Shown piece by piece: positions 23,247 through 34,756 of a stretch of DNA of 64,000 nt. Each line of letters begins with the position of its first letter. Position 1 is the stretch's first letter. Source of the DNA: Epiperipatus broadwayi (Eukaryota; Onychophora; Udeonychophora; Euonychophora; Peripatidae). The notes below the pieces were generated by a model. The model searched no databases. It was not told the DNA's origin and was given only the letters and a program-made list of their open reading frames with translations. The position numbers and the translations under genes are program-made. The DNA is taken from NCBI GenBank assembly GCA_028023455.1, contig JAQFVV010006203.1, positions 5,734,821 through 5,798,820 on the forward strand, written 5' to 3'.

Positions 23247-25010
23247 AATACGTATCTCGCTCTTTGTGAATAGATTTGTGAATGTGAAAATAAATATCAC
23301 ATTCTTTTGTATAAAATTAGAGTAATAAATTCTCTTGTTGGGGGCATAGACATAGACTTTCAAATATTGCGTAATATTCATTGGCATATAATAAGGACCG
23401 CCACTCGTATTATAATTATAAACTTTGTTTAAGGACTAGAATTAATTAATTTAATCTTTAATTAAAATTCAAACAACAACTATTATTATTAAATATTTTC
23501 TAAACACACTTGATTTCTTAGTTTCTTAATTATCTTATTCAATAATTATTTTAATGTTAATGCTCGCTGTCTGTGTTGGCAACCCAAACATATACATATG
23601 ATTCGATTTAAAAGTATCCTAAGTTAATTAATTATCCAATATTAGTGTCAGTTCAGGGGTCTCTAATCCTCACCAACCATTGAGCTAGTTTCTTGGCGCA
23701 TAGCACTGTGCCGTCGATTTAGATTTCTACTAATCTGAGCTGGTGAGTTGGGTTTGAATTCAGTTCGAACCGACTGAGTTTGAATCCAACTTGCGTTTAG
23801 GTGATGGGTTTTTCGACTGGTACAATATATATACATTGCTTATTGAAGTAAAAATAGATTTAATTATTTTTTGCTTTGGTGTTTTCTTTTATATGTGGTG
23901 TTCAACTTTTATTGAGACCAAATATAACAATACTAAAGTTACTATAATTCTCATGTAAGAAAAAACATATCATAAATATTTCTCAACTTTTCCTTTATTT
24001 CAACTAATGAAGTCACATAACTTTGTGTGGTCCAGAACACATTAAAATTTATACAAGTATAAAACATGTTGTATTTATTTATATTTTATTCCACTTGTCA
24101 TTTTAACTTGTTAAGCATAATAAACAAATCTACTCATTAAATTTTATGTATGCTTACTTAACAAATTAATTACTATATGCTTCATAAGTTAGAATGAATG
24201 ATATGCTGTAAAAAAACATATTTAAAATTCAATTAAAATAGATACTTATTGTGGTTCCTTTTGAACAATAAATTATAAAAATAAAAATATTTTTTATGAT
24301 CTTTGTATCAGTAGTTGAGAAACACCTTTATAGAAGATTGAAAACTTATACAAAAAAGATAGCATTTTGATTCAAAACCTGACAACAATATACATTTTTA
24401 AAAATATATTACAAACTAAACTTCTTAAAATCCTGAAAGTTAGAGTATCTCTGGATGGTTCATTTCATTATAATGCAACAGAAAATCATATTATTAAAAC
24501 CAAAGTTTTCTATTACATATAATGATAACATCATAAAAATTCAAATCTTTCAAACCATCAGAGAATCATCTTACAAACCTCAATTGTAAACTAAATTGAT
24601 TTAGTGAAAAGCTTTTAGCTATATCAAGACTTCAGAAACCTCTACATTTTGAAATAATCCATTTAAATGTTGCAAAAATGTAAGCTCACATTACATACAA
24701 TAACATGAATCCATTAACAAAAACAAAACATGGCTATTTTTCTGATGTCATCTCATCACTCTGAAAAATACTTTCTAGCTAATAAATTAAAAGATGACTA
24801 TATTACTACTAAATATATCAAATGATCTAAATCGAGTGCTCATTTGATGCATTCAAAAATAATTATACTAATAAAACTCAATACTAATAACCTCAATTCT
24901 TATTATAGATCAATTTACCTTAAAACTTGCCATGTTTACATATGAAGATATATTCAATAGCATCATCATCTATTGGCATGTTTCTGTTATTGGTCATATC
25001 TTATCCATTC
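23247..25010. other. Unassigned AT-rich sequence with a GC-richer patch
   Basis: 23,650-23,820 is GC-richer and has box-B-like words (GTTCGAACC, GTTTGAATCC), which may be an old SINE. The word CAGTAGTTGAGAAACACC at about 24,309 resembles ends of some hAT elements. Neither is firm. Confidence 0.3.
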
Positions 25011-25012
25011 AT

Positions 25013-25076
25013 ATTTTGGTCTGTAGTGATAAATACTCAATCTGCTCAAGGTAAGATGGAACCTGAACAAATCCAT
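25013..25076 (-). repeat. Inverted LTR fragment at 5' end of copy 1
   Basis: GGTCTGTAGTGATAAATACT and TCAAGGTAAGATGGAACC are the reverse complement of the LTR segment at 27,114-27,175. It is directly joined to correctly oriented LTR end sequence (ATAAACACAACA at 25,088-25,099), so an inversion or a second truncated LTR is present. Confidence 0.75.
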
Positions 25077-25103
25077 TAAAATGAAATATAAACACAACAG
25101 ATG

Positions 25104-25112
25104 TGGTGCAGT
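25104..25112 (+). promoter_or_regulatory. Primer binding site of copy 1
   Basis: TGGTGCAGT lies 4 nt after the LTR terminus CACAACA. Spacing and sequence are the same in copy 2 (45,397-45,406, minus). Confidence 0.7.
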
Positions 25113-25261
25113 CATGACAGAATCTTACTCTATTATAAATACTTGACAGCTAACATTATTAGTGCATCAATAAAATTAAAGAATTAAATGTGAGTGGTTG
25201 CTCATTTTCTGTAAAGAAAAGTTAAAAAAAATTTGTTACCTCTCACGGCAGAAAAAAAAAA

Positions 25262-26030
25262 CAAATTGCTAAAATTGGCTCATTAGAAGAGTTCAATCTG
25301 ACTTATCATAAAAATGGTTCAACCTATATAGATCATGTGCTTTCCTATGGTCACATTCACAAACAATATGTAGTGTGTAGACTTATAAGACCTTATGTGC
25401 AGAAGCAGTTTCCAAATGAGTTTGATTTTAACAAAACACTATCTCTATTTTCAGATTTTTTCTGTCCAAAACCCCTAACAAAAATGTAGAAATATCACAT
25501 CAAACTCTGTATACAAGGGGAGGGGGAGAAAGTATGAGACTGCTGCTAATCTCAAGAAGCTTGCATTTAAGTATAAGTTCAAAGATTTCTCAATTGAAGT
25601 ATTAAGAGAACATTACATTTGTGCAATGATCACAGATTCTGAATAAAATTGTTAATGTTCAAATGCTATTTTTGAGAATGCAGTCTCACAAGCAATTCTG
25701 GGTGAATCTATAGTAGTTCAGACAGCTCCAAAAGAAAAATAGTTCCAGCATTAAAGCTGTAATCAGAATACCAAACCATTAAAAAACTTTTCTGATCAGA
25801 ATGAGCTTAAGGGATCTAGTATTAATGATAATATTGTGAAAGTTTGTTACAGATATGACAAATCAAAACATGTATACAGTGGGTAAATTTTGTGTGTCAG
25901 TAGACACTATTTATTCTAAAAAAGAAAACAAGTCACTCCGAAAAGAATGGAAGTGTCCATTCCAAAAAGCAGAAAGGGGAATGTAAAATCAAATTAAATT
26001 AATGCCTATATAAATAATGTGAGAGACATT
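25262..26030 (+). pseudogene. Gag remnant of copy 1
   Basis: The start AKIGSLEEFNLTYHKNGSTY (25,268 on) corresponds to the N-terminus of Gypsy K02A2.6-like Gag. A capsid block ANLKKLAFKYKFKDFS..VLREHYICAM (25,543-25,625) matches the 'LRKLAEHCEFGD.L...LRDR.VCG' signature of that group. A zinc knuckle remnant is visible as CYRYDKSKHVYSG at about 25,848-25,886, one Cys changed to Tyr. The tail PKSRKGNVKS at about 25,965 is also found in copy 2. Several stops make this copy unable to give full-length Gag. Confidence 0.8.
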
Positions 26031-26069
26031 GATTCTATCTTCAAAAGCAGAATTATTATTAAATGATAA

Positions 26070-26300
26070 GCAATAACAATGGAACAGGATATTGGGTCTA
26101 CAGTGTCCATTGTATCAAAAAACATATGACTATCATTAATAGAAAAATAATAATCATTTGCAATCTAGCAGCAGAATGAGTATTGATTATTAAATATCAC
26201 TCTTGCTTCACAATGCCTAGAAAAACAATTCACTTGCCTTTTGCTATGTTTACTATTTATTAGGCTATAATTGATTCAATCACTTGGGAGTTAAAGTGAT
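26070..26300 (+). pseudogene. Retropepsin-like protease remnant of copy 1
   Basis: MEQDIGSTVSIVSKNI at about 26,081-26,128 aligns with the active-site motif of Gypsy proteases (M.VDTGA.VS.IS); the catalytic DTG has become DIG. The end of the domain gives a weak LL..R-type block before IDSITW near 26,270. About 100 nt later the sequence passes into integrase C-terminal coding sequence, so the RT-RNase H-integrase segment is missing here. Confidence 0.65.
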
Positions 26301-26409
26301 TCCAATGAAAGCTCACAAATATAAAAATCAAAGCGAGTCTATCCAGATGTGATGAGAAATATACCAGTCTGTAGATCTAAACCAATATGGTCATAAAAGC
26401 AAAGTGATA

Positions 26410-26930
26410 AAATTGAATAGGTATTCAAGTCCTATACTGTATGTTCAAGGGAGCCACAAAATGAATTTCAGTAATGAAGGTGAAGATAAAAAGTGCTAAA
26501 ATGTGGATAGGAGTTCAAGTTCTATGTTGTATGCTCAAGGAAACCAAGAAATGGGTTGCAGTAGAAGTGTTTAAGATAAAAGCATTGCAGACAGTGGTTT
26601 CTCAAACAGAAGATGTACAACAACACCAGAGGCATAAAGACCAACTAAGGTTGAACTATGGATCACTAGACAGCAATGAAAAATTTACAAGATTCAAAAA
26701 CACTAAACCTGCTAATGAAGATACCAAATCTACAAATAAAGACACCAGATCTACAAATGAAAACACAAAGATGTACAACAACACCAGAGGCATAAAGACC
26801 AACTAAGGTTGAACTATGGATCACTAGACAGCAATGAAGAATTTACAAGATTCAAAAACACTAAATCTGCTAATGAAGATATCAAATCTACAAATGAAGA
26901 CATCAGATCTACAAATGAAAACCCTAGAAC
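26410..26930 (+). pseudogene. Integrase C-terminal remnant with expanded tandem repeats
   Basis: The plus frame from 26,474 reads WIGVQVLCCMLKETKKWVAV (with VEV after it), matching the 'V.VRD...KKWV.G.V' SH3-like end of Gypsy integrases. Then HQRHKDQLRLNYGSLDSNE matches the closing '.RHVDQLR' motif. The block is inflated by two tandem duplications. An approximately 98-bp unit (TTCAAGTCCTATACTGTATG at 26,422, TTCAAGTTCTATGTTGTATG at 26,513) is repeated twice, and a 158-bp unit is repeated at 26,611-26,768 and 26,769-26,926. Within the latter, N-E-D-x-K/R-S-T microrepeats of about 10 residues (TNEDTKS.., TNENT..) occur. Two open frames remain, 26,474-26,806 and 26,809-27,012. Confidence 0.75.
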
Positions 26931-27065
26931 TGCTTATAAAAGCAACATATCTACTGATGAAGATATTAAACCTGATAATAATATGATCAGGCCTGAAGAA
27001 GCCAGGAAGTGATATAGACATCCACCTATGCATCTAAGTGACTACATTCTTCAGGGCTAATTTTA

Positions 27066-27080
27066 ACCAGGGCAAAGGAA
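27066..27080 (+). promoter_or_regulatory. Polypurine tract of copy 1
   Basis: ACCAGGGCAAAGGAA immediately precedes the LTR start TGTTATAG. Copy 2 has the better preserved GGGGAGGGAA at the same place. Confidence 0.65.
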
Positions 27081-27651
27081 TGTTATAGCTCAACTTATGT
27101 TCAACTAATGGATTTATCCAGATTCCATCTTATCTTGATCGGATTGAGCATTCATCATTACAGACCAATGGATATATGAATATATAAATGTATCCAATAG
27201 CAGAAACAGGTTAATAGGAGATGGTGCACAGTGAATCCAGTTGCTATCATAATGGAAAGTGATCTGTCTATAAATAGGTAGTCCATTTGGAAGTAAATCA
27301 GATAATAAGTAACTGTCAGAGCTGAATGTCAGTATACACTTTGTCCACAATATTCTTAAGCAGTGAGGCAAGTTCACATGGACGTTATTAGAATAGAAAT
27401 TTGACTTGAGACAAGCTATCATAATACAACTGGAAATGTTACTGCACCTACACATGAGGCAACTGTCATGATACAGCTGGAAAGGTTATGTAAACTTAGA
27501 AAAGCAGAGTCTCTTCCTTTACTAGATGCATGGCAACTAGACACTATACTTAGGTATAATAGTTGTATATATTGTAAATATATATATTTTAATAAAATAT
27601 TTAGTCATATTTATATATCTGTGTTTATTACAATCAAATATAAACATAACA
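27081..27651 (+). repeat. 3' LTR of gag-only element copy 1
   Basis: 571 bp, from TGTTATAGCTC to TATAAACATAACA (TG...CA). It is homologous over its length to the LTRs at 45,411-46,059 and 42.9-43.411 kb. A TATA box (TATAAATAG) is at 27,269-27,277. The minus-strand frame of 113 codons in it has no relevance. Confidence 0.85.
27269..27277 (+). promoter_or_regulatory. TATA box in LTR
   Basis: TATAAATAG, 188 bp into the LTR. Kept in the 3' LTR of copy 2 (43,219-43,227, minus) and mutated to CATAAATAG in the 5' LTR (45,815-45,823). Confidence 0.6.
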
Positions 27652-28010
27652 ATTCACGAATTAAAAAGGTCCATAATCTATAACAGAATCTGAGAAATAA
27701 AAACCAAGTACCATCTTTGCATGCGAAATTGAACTTGAAAAATCTACATATGACATTTTCATATCGATTGATAGATTTCCATGCATGATTCAGTAAAAGA
27801 TAGGCAGATGTCTGCCTAATAGACAGTGTCTCCTTAAATATGAAAGGTAGAAGATACTTGTAAGCATTTAAATATAGAAGATATTTTTTTGTAAGCATAC
27901 AAAAAATATAGCACAAAAGTTATTGTGCAAAAAGTGTTCATTACAACTTTTAATAATGTATATCTCTATTAATCATACATTAATTAAAATAATATCTATA
28001 ACTCATCAGT
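27652..28010. other. No feature recognised
   Basis: AT-rich flank of the element; the minus-strand 101-codon frame that runs through it is not supported by any motif. Confidence 0.5.
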
Positions 28011-28014
28011 AAAT

Positions 28015-28720
28015 TTGAAAATGAAGATCCACTAAAGCCACATAGTTTAATAACAAGGCTGTAAGAGACAAACTCATTGAAGAGTTGGCATCAAAAAAAA
28101 TTTATCTCCAAGTAAATCATTTTGCATCAAGTATGTCTGACAATAGTGAAAGTATCATATCTGCAAAATATCTGTGATGAAGGTAAGCACAATCAATTTC
28201 TAACACATCCATGATAATTTGTCAGTCATAGAAAATGATCCAAAAATCTCAGGTGCATAGAAAACATGTAGAGTTGTTGATAGTCACTGAATCAGTCAAG
28301 ATGCTAAAGAACATAGCGGTTTAAATTTCTAGAATAAGATATATACACAGTATTAAAAAATTCAGAAAGATGTATCTTTAGTAATCATGCAATTATTAAA
28401 AATAATATATGAAAGAATTTATCAATGAATTTGATAATAAAGATGCATTAAGGCTAATACTTTAATAAAAAGACTACAAGGGACAAATTCATTGAAGAGT
28501 TGACATAAAAAAAAATCTCAAAGTAAATAATTTTATATCAATTATATCCAACAATGGTGAAAGTATTATATCAGAAAAATATGCTATGGTGAAGATGAGC
28601 ACAATGAATTTGTAAAACAACATCCAAGATGATTGTAAGTCATAGAAGAATACAACCATGATGCTAATAGTTAAAGAGTTTTAAATCTTTTAAATAAGAT
28701 ATACAGTATAACAAAATTTA
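28015..28720 (+). repeat. Direct tandem repeat, ~415-bp period
   Basis: GACAAACTCATTGAAGAGTTG near 28,068 (20 nt shown approximately) recurs near 28,483 inside longer matching blocks. These include AATAGTGAAAGTATCATATC / AATGGTGAAAGTATTATATC and AATTTCTAGAATAAGATATA / AATCTTTTAAATAAGATATA. Copies span about 28,015-28,375 and 28,425-28,715. A plus-strand reading contains VRDKLIEELASKK, which hints at decayed coding sequence of unknown type. Confidence 0.7.
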
Positions 28721-31700
28721 GAACAATATCCTATTGACAGATCAATATAGATACTATCAGATTGGAAAATTTTTATATCTTGGTGGCAATCTTTTAATTC
28801 TAAAATTCACTGATTTCCTATTTCTCAATAATTTCTGTTTAGATTATAGAATGCAATCTACATCACAATTATCATTTAATGATATTTAATATTTCAACAA
28901 TTTCTCCTTAGAGACAATGACTGATCATACCATATTCTTTTCTTTGGGTCAAAGTATTGATTATCCCTAAAAAAAATTTTAACTACAATATAGTCCATAT
29001 TGATCATGATATCTGAATAATAGCAGGTAACATGAACAAAAAAAAATTTAGACAAGTATATAATATATATGGATTGTGATTAACTAGATGAAAACAATTA
29101 AAAAGTTATCAGTGGTAATCCATTCCATACAATCCTGCATGAAAGAACTACATTCTAATGAAAGTATATTGTAAAAGAACAAACATATGTCACAACACTA
29201 TTTCGGTGATTAAATGTGTAATATTTCCAATAAGTTCAATAGTATTAATAACAGTACCAAGCGTAAATTACTTATGAATATTATTATTTACTTGGTATAA
29301 GAAGACTCTTTTATGTAAATATTATTAGACCATTTAGTAAACTTAAACAATGGTGTGTTTTTTCTAAATAATTATACTTCTATGCCTCAATAATTCATAT
29401 GTTGAGAATGAAAGTTGAAACCATTCAGACTGTCAGACAAGTAAATTAATAAAATATATTCAATTGCATGATAATAAAAAAACTGAAACCAGCAACTACA
29501 CTAGCTTTCTATAATATCACTATCATTCAATTAAAAAATATTAACCATATTCTAATGCCTTACTCCATTTAAATGAAGCCTCCCTAAAATAAAACAACTA
29601 TATTCATCATGCATAAAAGAAAAAAAATCCTCAAAGCTAAAACACCAATAAAATTCCAATGAAAACATTCATGATGTAAATTTATGAAAATCACACTTGA
29701 AAAATTTGCCCAAATTTTTAAAAGCAAACTTCTGCCAGATCTTTGCCCTACTTGTTATCACATTCTGACAACATTCATTTCATATGAACTTGTTAGCCAT
29801 ATTATACATAATGCTTCTTAGGTTTAATAGTCATCCAATTGGATTTCAAGGAACTTTGACAATCATAATTTTCAGTTACGTGCCTTGTTATTTTATCATT
29901 CTAATTTGGTACTTTACTGATCAATTATATTAAGAATATAGCAGGTTCTATATATATCAATTGCAGTAACAATTAAAAATAAAAAATAAATCTGATCCCA
30001 GATATATTTATTCTTTCTCTTCAAAACAAGATAATCATTTTAGCCTTTGCAAATGGCATGATTATATTACCAAAGCATATTATGAAGCTACCACTATTTG
30101 AATGTTATGCAGTCATTACTAAAATTAAGTTATAAAAAAAAAATAGCTAATCACTCAGGAGATTATGAGCCATTTTACTATTCCATTAAATCATGCAGAT
30201 CAAGGTAAGGGGTTAATTTAGTATTATTCAAAATATACATATAAAAATAATACCAACAAGAGGATGCTATCATATGTCATTAATTAATTTAAAAATTACC
30301 TCTTCATATAGTACTTTTATACAAAATCCTTGAATTTCTGAAAAGTTGAATGAACTTGCACTTGATAATTTAAAGTCTTTTATCCAGTTTATCAAGGCAA
30401 ACTTTAAAAAAAATAATTAATAAGGAACCCCCACATCAAAGTCAATATAATGGAGATATTTAAATTCAATAATGATCATGCTGCAAAATGACTATTCCTT
30501 TTCAAATGGGAATTATGCTAATATCCTAAATACTCAGATAATTAACAACTTAAACTGAATTGCATATATTAAACTTTCACATTGCATGAAGTATTGTGTA
30601 AAAAGCAACTTCATTAATACTTTTGAATTTCATAAAGTAAATAATGTTTAATATATATATAGTAATACTAAGGGTTTTTAAAAGAAAAAAAAATAATAAT
30701 TATCTTTTTTTTCTTTCTATCTAGAATATAATTATAATATGTACTTTATTTTTCTGATTTTTAATTAGGGATATTGGGGCATAATTGATAAAGAAAATTC
30801 CCTTAAACTAGTCATATGAACTTTACATTATCATAATGCTCAATTCAAAAAATAGCTTCTATATATTTTAATTAAATAACAAACTAATATTGAGCATTTA
30901 AATGCACTCATTCATAATATTAAATTAATGACACTTGGATTCTCTCCCTAAAAAATACTGGGATTAAATTTTATAAATAATTATTAAATTATAATTCTCT
31001 ACCAAATGTATATATTGTTCCTTTGACAGAACATATAAGTTTTGAAATAGTTTTGAGAAAACAGATACACATTTTTTTGATTCATAATCATTTCCCTCCA
31101 ATTTAATCCCACCTAAAAAAAAATTAAATGCTCACAGTCTTCCGACAAATTAGGTCATCCCTTGTTTTCCTAAGATTTCCATGATTTATGCAATGTCAAA
31201 TGATATTCTATGATATATACACATCTATTATATTTTTACTATAACCAATTGTGGTAGTACCATAAATACTTAAGATATGTACTGAAAAATATCACATACA
31301 ATTATGGTGCTAGAGCTTTAGTGATAATAAATACTATAAAAATTGCAGTCATTTTTATTGTAGACCATGTAGTAAGTCACGGCATATAAATAGTATTGGA
31401 ATCATACAGATAAAATCCACAACTTAGTCTAGCTAAAATTATTTTATGCAACAGGACAGAACAACAGATAGAAATGTTAGGTCATGTAATAAGTCATGAA
31501 ATGTAAATGGTATTTCAATAATAATCTTGATAAAATCCACCACAACTTATTCTAACTATTGGTTTTAACATTAATTAATGCAATAAGACAGAATACCTGA
31601 TAAGAATGCCATCAATGCCTTCAAATTCCTAGAGTTACAACTGGTTATTTGACATTTTTTTCATACCAGATAGGACCATAGCTCACTAAAAATTAACTTT

Positions 31701-32640
31701 ATTCCTTGAACTTTAGTATTTTACAGAACATCATCTTACGCAATTTTACTAAACTGAATGTGTTTGTGAATAGAAATCATCCAGCATTAGACTGGCCCTA
31801 ATTATTCCAACATATTTACATATTTAATACTTATGGACTTAATTTCATGTACATATTAATGTACATTAAATATATGTGAGTTTCCTTGTTAATCAATCTT
31901 TCTTTGTCAAAGTTATTAAGTACATTAAATTCATTACATTCCTCTGCTTTATTAATTTATCATTGTAAATGATTTTAAATGTATATAATAGATTTGATTT
32001 TACATAAATTAAAATTCCTTAAATTCTGTTTAAAATTTTTGGCAAATTGCAAACCTAACTTGAGAAAATATGGTGTTATACACAAGTTATTCAAAAATGA
32101 TTAAAATGCAGTTTAAAAAAGTGAAATTATCTTAACAAACAATAGAAAGCAGAAAATCTCCAGATTAATTTTACATTCTAAACAAAATTAATTTTTTTCA
32201 AGTGTGGGAACAATTTTGATGCAAAGTGTATTTATTTTAAATTATCTGACATGACTGCAGTCTACTTCTATTCAATTTTGCCACAGATATTAGTTCTTAA
32301 AATCATTTTAGCTAAAACTAAAACTTAATTTAAAACACTCTGATAAACTTACCTCATAATTATTTAATTAAATATTATGCAATTATAAATGTTTCTAGCT
32401 AAAGAATAAAAAATTTCTGGATTGATCAGTCTGCAAAAATAGAACAAAAAAAATCTCATCCAGAACAAATGCAAATACTTGGTATCCCATTTTGGTATTT
32501 AAATATCATTTGCATTTCCAAACAACTAACTAAAATATATATATATCCATGGGAATATAACACTATCCTCACCAATGTTAAATGTTGCCTTAAAGTACAA
32601 TCATGTTTGTTTGTTTTTTAATTAATAGTCAAGACAAAGA
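28721..32640. other. AT-rich sequence; downstream flank of the host gene
   Basis: About 3.9 kb with no frame above background, no clear repeat family and no RNA signal. It should include the 3' UTR of the minus-strand gene ending at 32,645; I could not place a poly(A) site with confidence. Confidence 0.5.
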
Positions 32641-32644
32641 CAAG

Positions 32645-32745
32645 CTAAACTTGATCCTCTAAATAATAATAACTGGATATCCCTTCTGACAAATTCTGGT
32701 TGGGATCGGCAATCTGAAAATAATAATAATAAATCTGATTGTGAC
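32645..32745 (-). CDS. Host gene, last coding exon (unknown protein)
   Basis: Minus strand. A pyrimidine-rich acceptor (AAACTTTTTTCAG) precedes 32,745. The exon starts in phase 1 (GT completing a Gly codon with the G left by the previous exon) and runs 32 codons to TAG at 32,645-32,647. The peptide is HNQIYYYYFQIADPNQNLSE... ending in YYYLEDQV. A second acceptor (TTATTTTCAG, exon from 32,713) lies inside the exon but would put the preceding exon out of phase with this frame. The C-terminal EDQV fits the loose class III PDZ-ligand pattern, a weak inference. I do not recognise the protein. Confidence 0.6.
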
Positions 32746-33179
32746 CTGAAAAAAGTTTGCAAGGTTCTCTGGGCACGAATTTGAATTCATTTCGTGGGCA
32801 TGATAGATAAATTTTGCTAATTACTAAAGAAGATCTTACATTAACTATTTAAGATAAATAAATAGTTTTAAATTGGGGAGTTAATATCTTAACCTAATTT
32901 GTTTTGCTAAATTCAGAAACAAAATTGATTTTATTCAATAATAAAATTTCAGACTGAAAGTATTTGTAGAAACAAGAGTTTTCAATCGCAAAATAAACAA
33001 ATAAGCATCTAATTCTTTTTAAAAATTATTTAAAATTAAATGTAGTTTTAGGTTTATTTTAATTTGTTACAACTTCCTTTAAAAAACTACTTTCAAAAGA
33101 GAAAAATATATGTTGCTTCTACTAAATTATACAGAATAATAAACTAATTAAAATAATAATAATTTATTGTACTGCTCAC
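32746..33179 (-). other. Intron of the host gene
   Basis: 434 bp, GT (GTGAGC) to AG (TTTTTTCAG), AT-rich, no repeats of note. Confidence 0.55.
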
Positions 33180-33524
33180 CGGGTACGCCGCTTTTTAGAT
33201 GACTGTTCATCCACTCCAGCGACTTTTCTGTTTTGATTTCCTGCGTCTGCGGCTTTTGCTGCCACCATGCTTCTTTATTTTGAAAACTTGTCTTGTCAAC
33301 GCCAATTTCATTCATAGATAGAGGTGTCGGTTCGGTGGAATCAGCGGCATTAACAATTCCTTCTTTAGTTAAAAATTCTTTATCCGCAGTTGCATTATCG
33401 ATATCTTTTTCTTCACACTGTTGATTCAAGCTGTGTGCATTCTGACTAATTTTTTGAAGATGATCTGAAGAACTGGTCAAGGTGAACGGGATTGAAGAAT
33501 AGCCTGGTTGAGAAGAACCTAAGT
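33180..33524 (-). CDS. Host gene, internal coding exon (unknown, disordered protein)
   Basis: A 345-bp exon on the minus strand with acceptor TTTTAAATAACTAG before 33,524 and donor CCCG|GTGAGC at 33,180. It enters and leaves in phase 1 and is open throughout. It encodes 114 whole codons starting LGSSQPGYSSIPFTLTSSSD. The first half is Ser/Gln/Asn/Asp-rich and probably disordered (LQKISQNAHSLNQQCEEKD). The C-terminal part is more ordered in character, with KEAWWQQKPQTQEIKTEK and SLEWMNSHLKSGVP. Base composition is clearly less AT-rich than the surroundings, which supports real coding sequence. I recognise no domain; it is part of the same transcript as 34,670-34,744. Confidence 0.75.
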
Positions 33525-34669
33525 CTAGTTATTTAAAATAGAAAAAAAAAGTGCTCCAAATTTTTACGATAGTAAAGGTAATTAAAAAAAAGAAAAAGAA
33601 ATCGGAGAATAATTTTATTTTAAATGCAACATTTGTTTAATAAAAGATCAATTATTTTAATGATTAAAAAAAAAAAATCAACTTTCTGATTTTTACAATA
33701 AATCATTTAATTTTATAATTACTGGCATGTGACTTTTTTTTTTTTATTAGGAGAAGGAGGGGGGAATCAATCAATAATTAATAAATTTATAATTAGGCAA
33801 GTTGCATTTTTAATGAAGAAAACGCATACACTTTATAGGGAGGAGGTGGCTTCGTATTTAAGAATATATTTCTATATATTCATGCACATACAAATACAAT
33901 GTTAAATCATACATACACCCACAAATTCTGCAATTGGGAAAATATGAAAAATAATTCAGCTATACAATAAAATTTATTACAACAGGAAGTAAATTACATT
34001 TAATTAAACTAAAAAAAATCATTCAGTTGTATTTAAAGTGTAAGTTGATTAAAATTAGCATACTTACCTTTAAATTAAATACATTCAAAACACAAGAAAA
34101 TCAACAAACATATGACAGTGTGTACCAAAATATTACTGTTACAAACATAAGGCAACTGTGTAATAAGTAGACAATGTATATACATAAAAGCAATCGCTGA
34201 CCTGGGGCAGTGCTGAACCGAATCAATAATGATAAAATATTCTCGTGCGCATTAAAAAAAGAAGAAAGAACAGGATATCTGAATAACATATCAATCACGA
34301 AAAAAGCATATAAATAAAAAAATATCAAAATATAAATGTGCAAAGAAAAGAAAAAACACCTGCAAATAAACAATATGAAATAGTATATTATAAATAGATA
34401 TTTGCATAAAAATAAGCGATTGTTTACTTGGTGCTCAACGCTAATTAACTTAGCTTGAACTAACTATTTTATAATGCATTAAAGTTAATGTGTTAGTACA
34501 TAAGCCGCAGATTAAGACAAAAATTACAATTTTCACAACAATATAAAATTTCTAAAATAAAATTCCTTAAATAAATACATCTTACAATAATGGGTCTATA
34601 GGGCATAAAAATGAAGTCTCAGATTTATTATTCAAAACTTTTAAAAACAGAAACTTTCCGACCACCTAC
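33525..34669 (-). other. Intron of the host gene
   Basis: 1,145 bp, GT (GTAGGT) to AG (AACTAG). The minus strand has a strong unused donor-like word AAAG|GTAAGTATG near 34,066 without a matching exon that I can define. Confidence 0.5.
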
Positions 34670-34744
34670 CAGATGTAGTCCCATTCTTCACATAAGATTT
34701 CTGATCTTGAAGCTGCTTCGAGGGTGAATCTTTAATGGAATCCA
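34670..34744 (-). CDS. Host gene, small upstream coding exon
   Basis: A 75-bp minus-strand exon between acceptor CTATTTTAG (before 34,744) and donor ATCTG|GTAGGT (after 34,670). It starts with two bases of a split codon and ends with one base (G), which joins the AC of the next exon as GAC (Asp). Phases therefore agree across all three exons. The peptide is DSIKDSPSKQLQDQKSYVKN followed by GTTS, hydrophilic and in keeping with the next exon. Upstream exons were not found within the window, so introns are long or the exons small. Confidence 0.65.
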
Positions 34745-34756
34745 CTAAAATAGAAG

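Larger units (their letters stand above)
25013..27651 (+). mobile_element. Gag-only Gypsy-type element, copy 1
   Basis: On the plus strand: end of LTR (to 25,099), primer binding site (25,104), gag, protease, integrase C-terminus, polypurine tract, 3' LTR (27,081-27,651). The internal region is only about 1,980 bp. Reverse transcriptase, RNase H and most of integrase are absent. Copy 2 (42.9-46.06 kb, minus strand) has the same content, and the two stay colinear across the place where pol is missing. The 5' LTR is damaged: 25,013-25,076 is LTR sequence in inverted orientation. Confidence 0.85.

Noticed and set aside
24290-24330. hAT end resembling CAGTGGTTCTCAA
   Set aside because: Match is short and no partner end or target duplication was found.
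27114-27455. 113-codon minus-strand frame
   Set aside because: Lies antisense in the LTR of gag-only copy 1; the related LTRs do not keep it open.
32645-32713. Alternative acceptor at 32,713 for the last exon
   Set aside because: It would shift the last exon out of the IADPNQNLSE frame; the upstream acceptor at 32,745 keeps phase and has a better pyrimidine tract. It remains possible as an alternative splice.
34101-34373. 90-codon hydrophobic minus-strand frame near a strong donor-like GTAAGTATG (34,066)
   Set aside because: The frame stops before the donor and no phase-compatible exon could be built; the flanking exons already join in phase without it.
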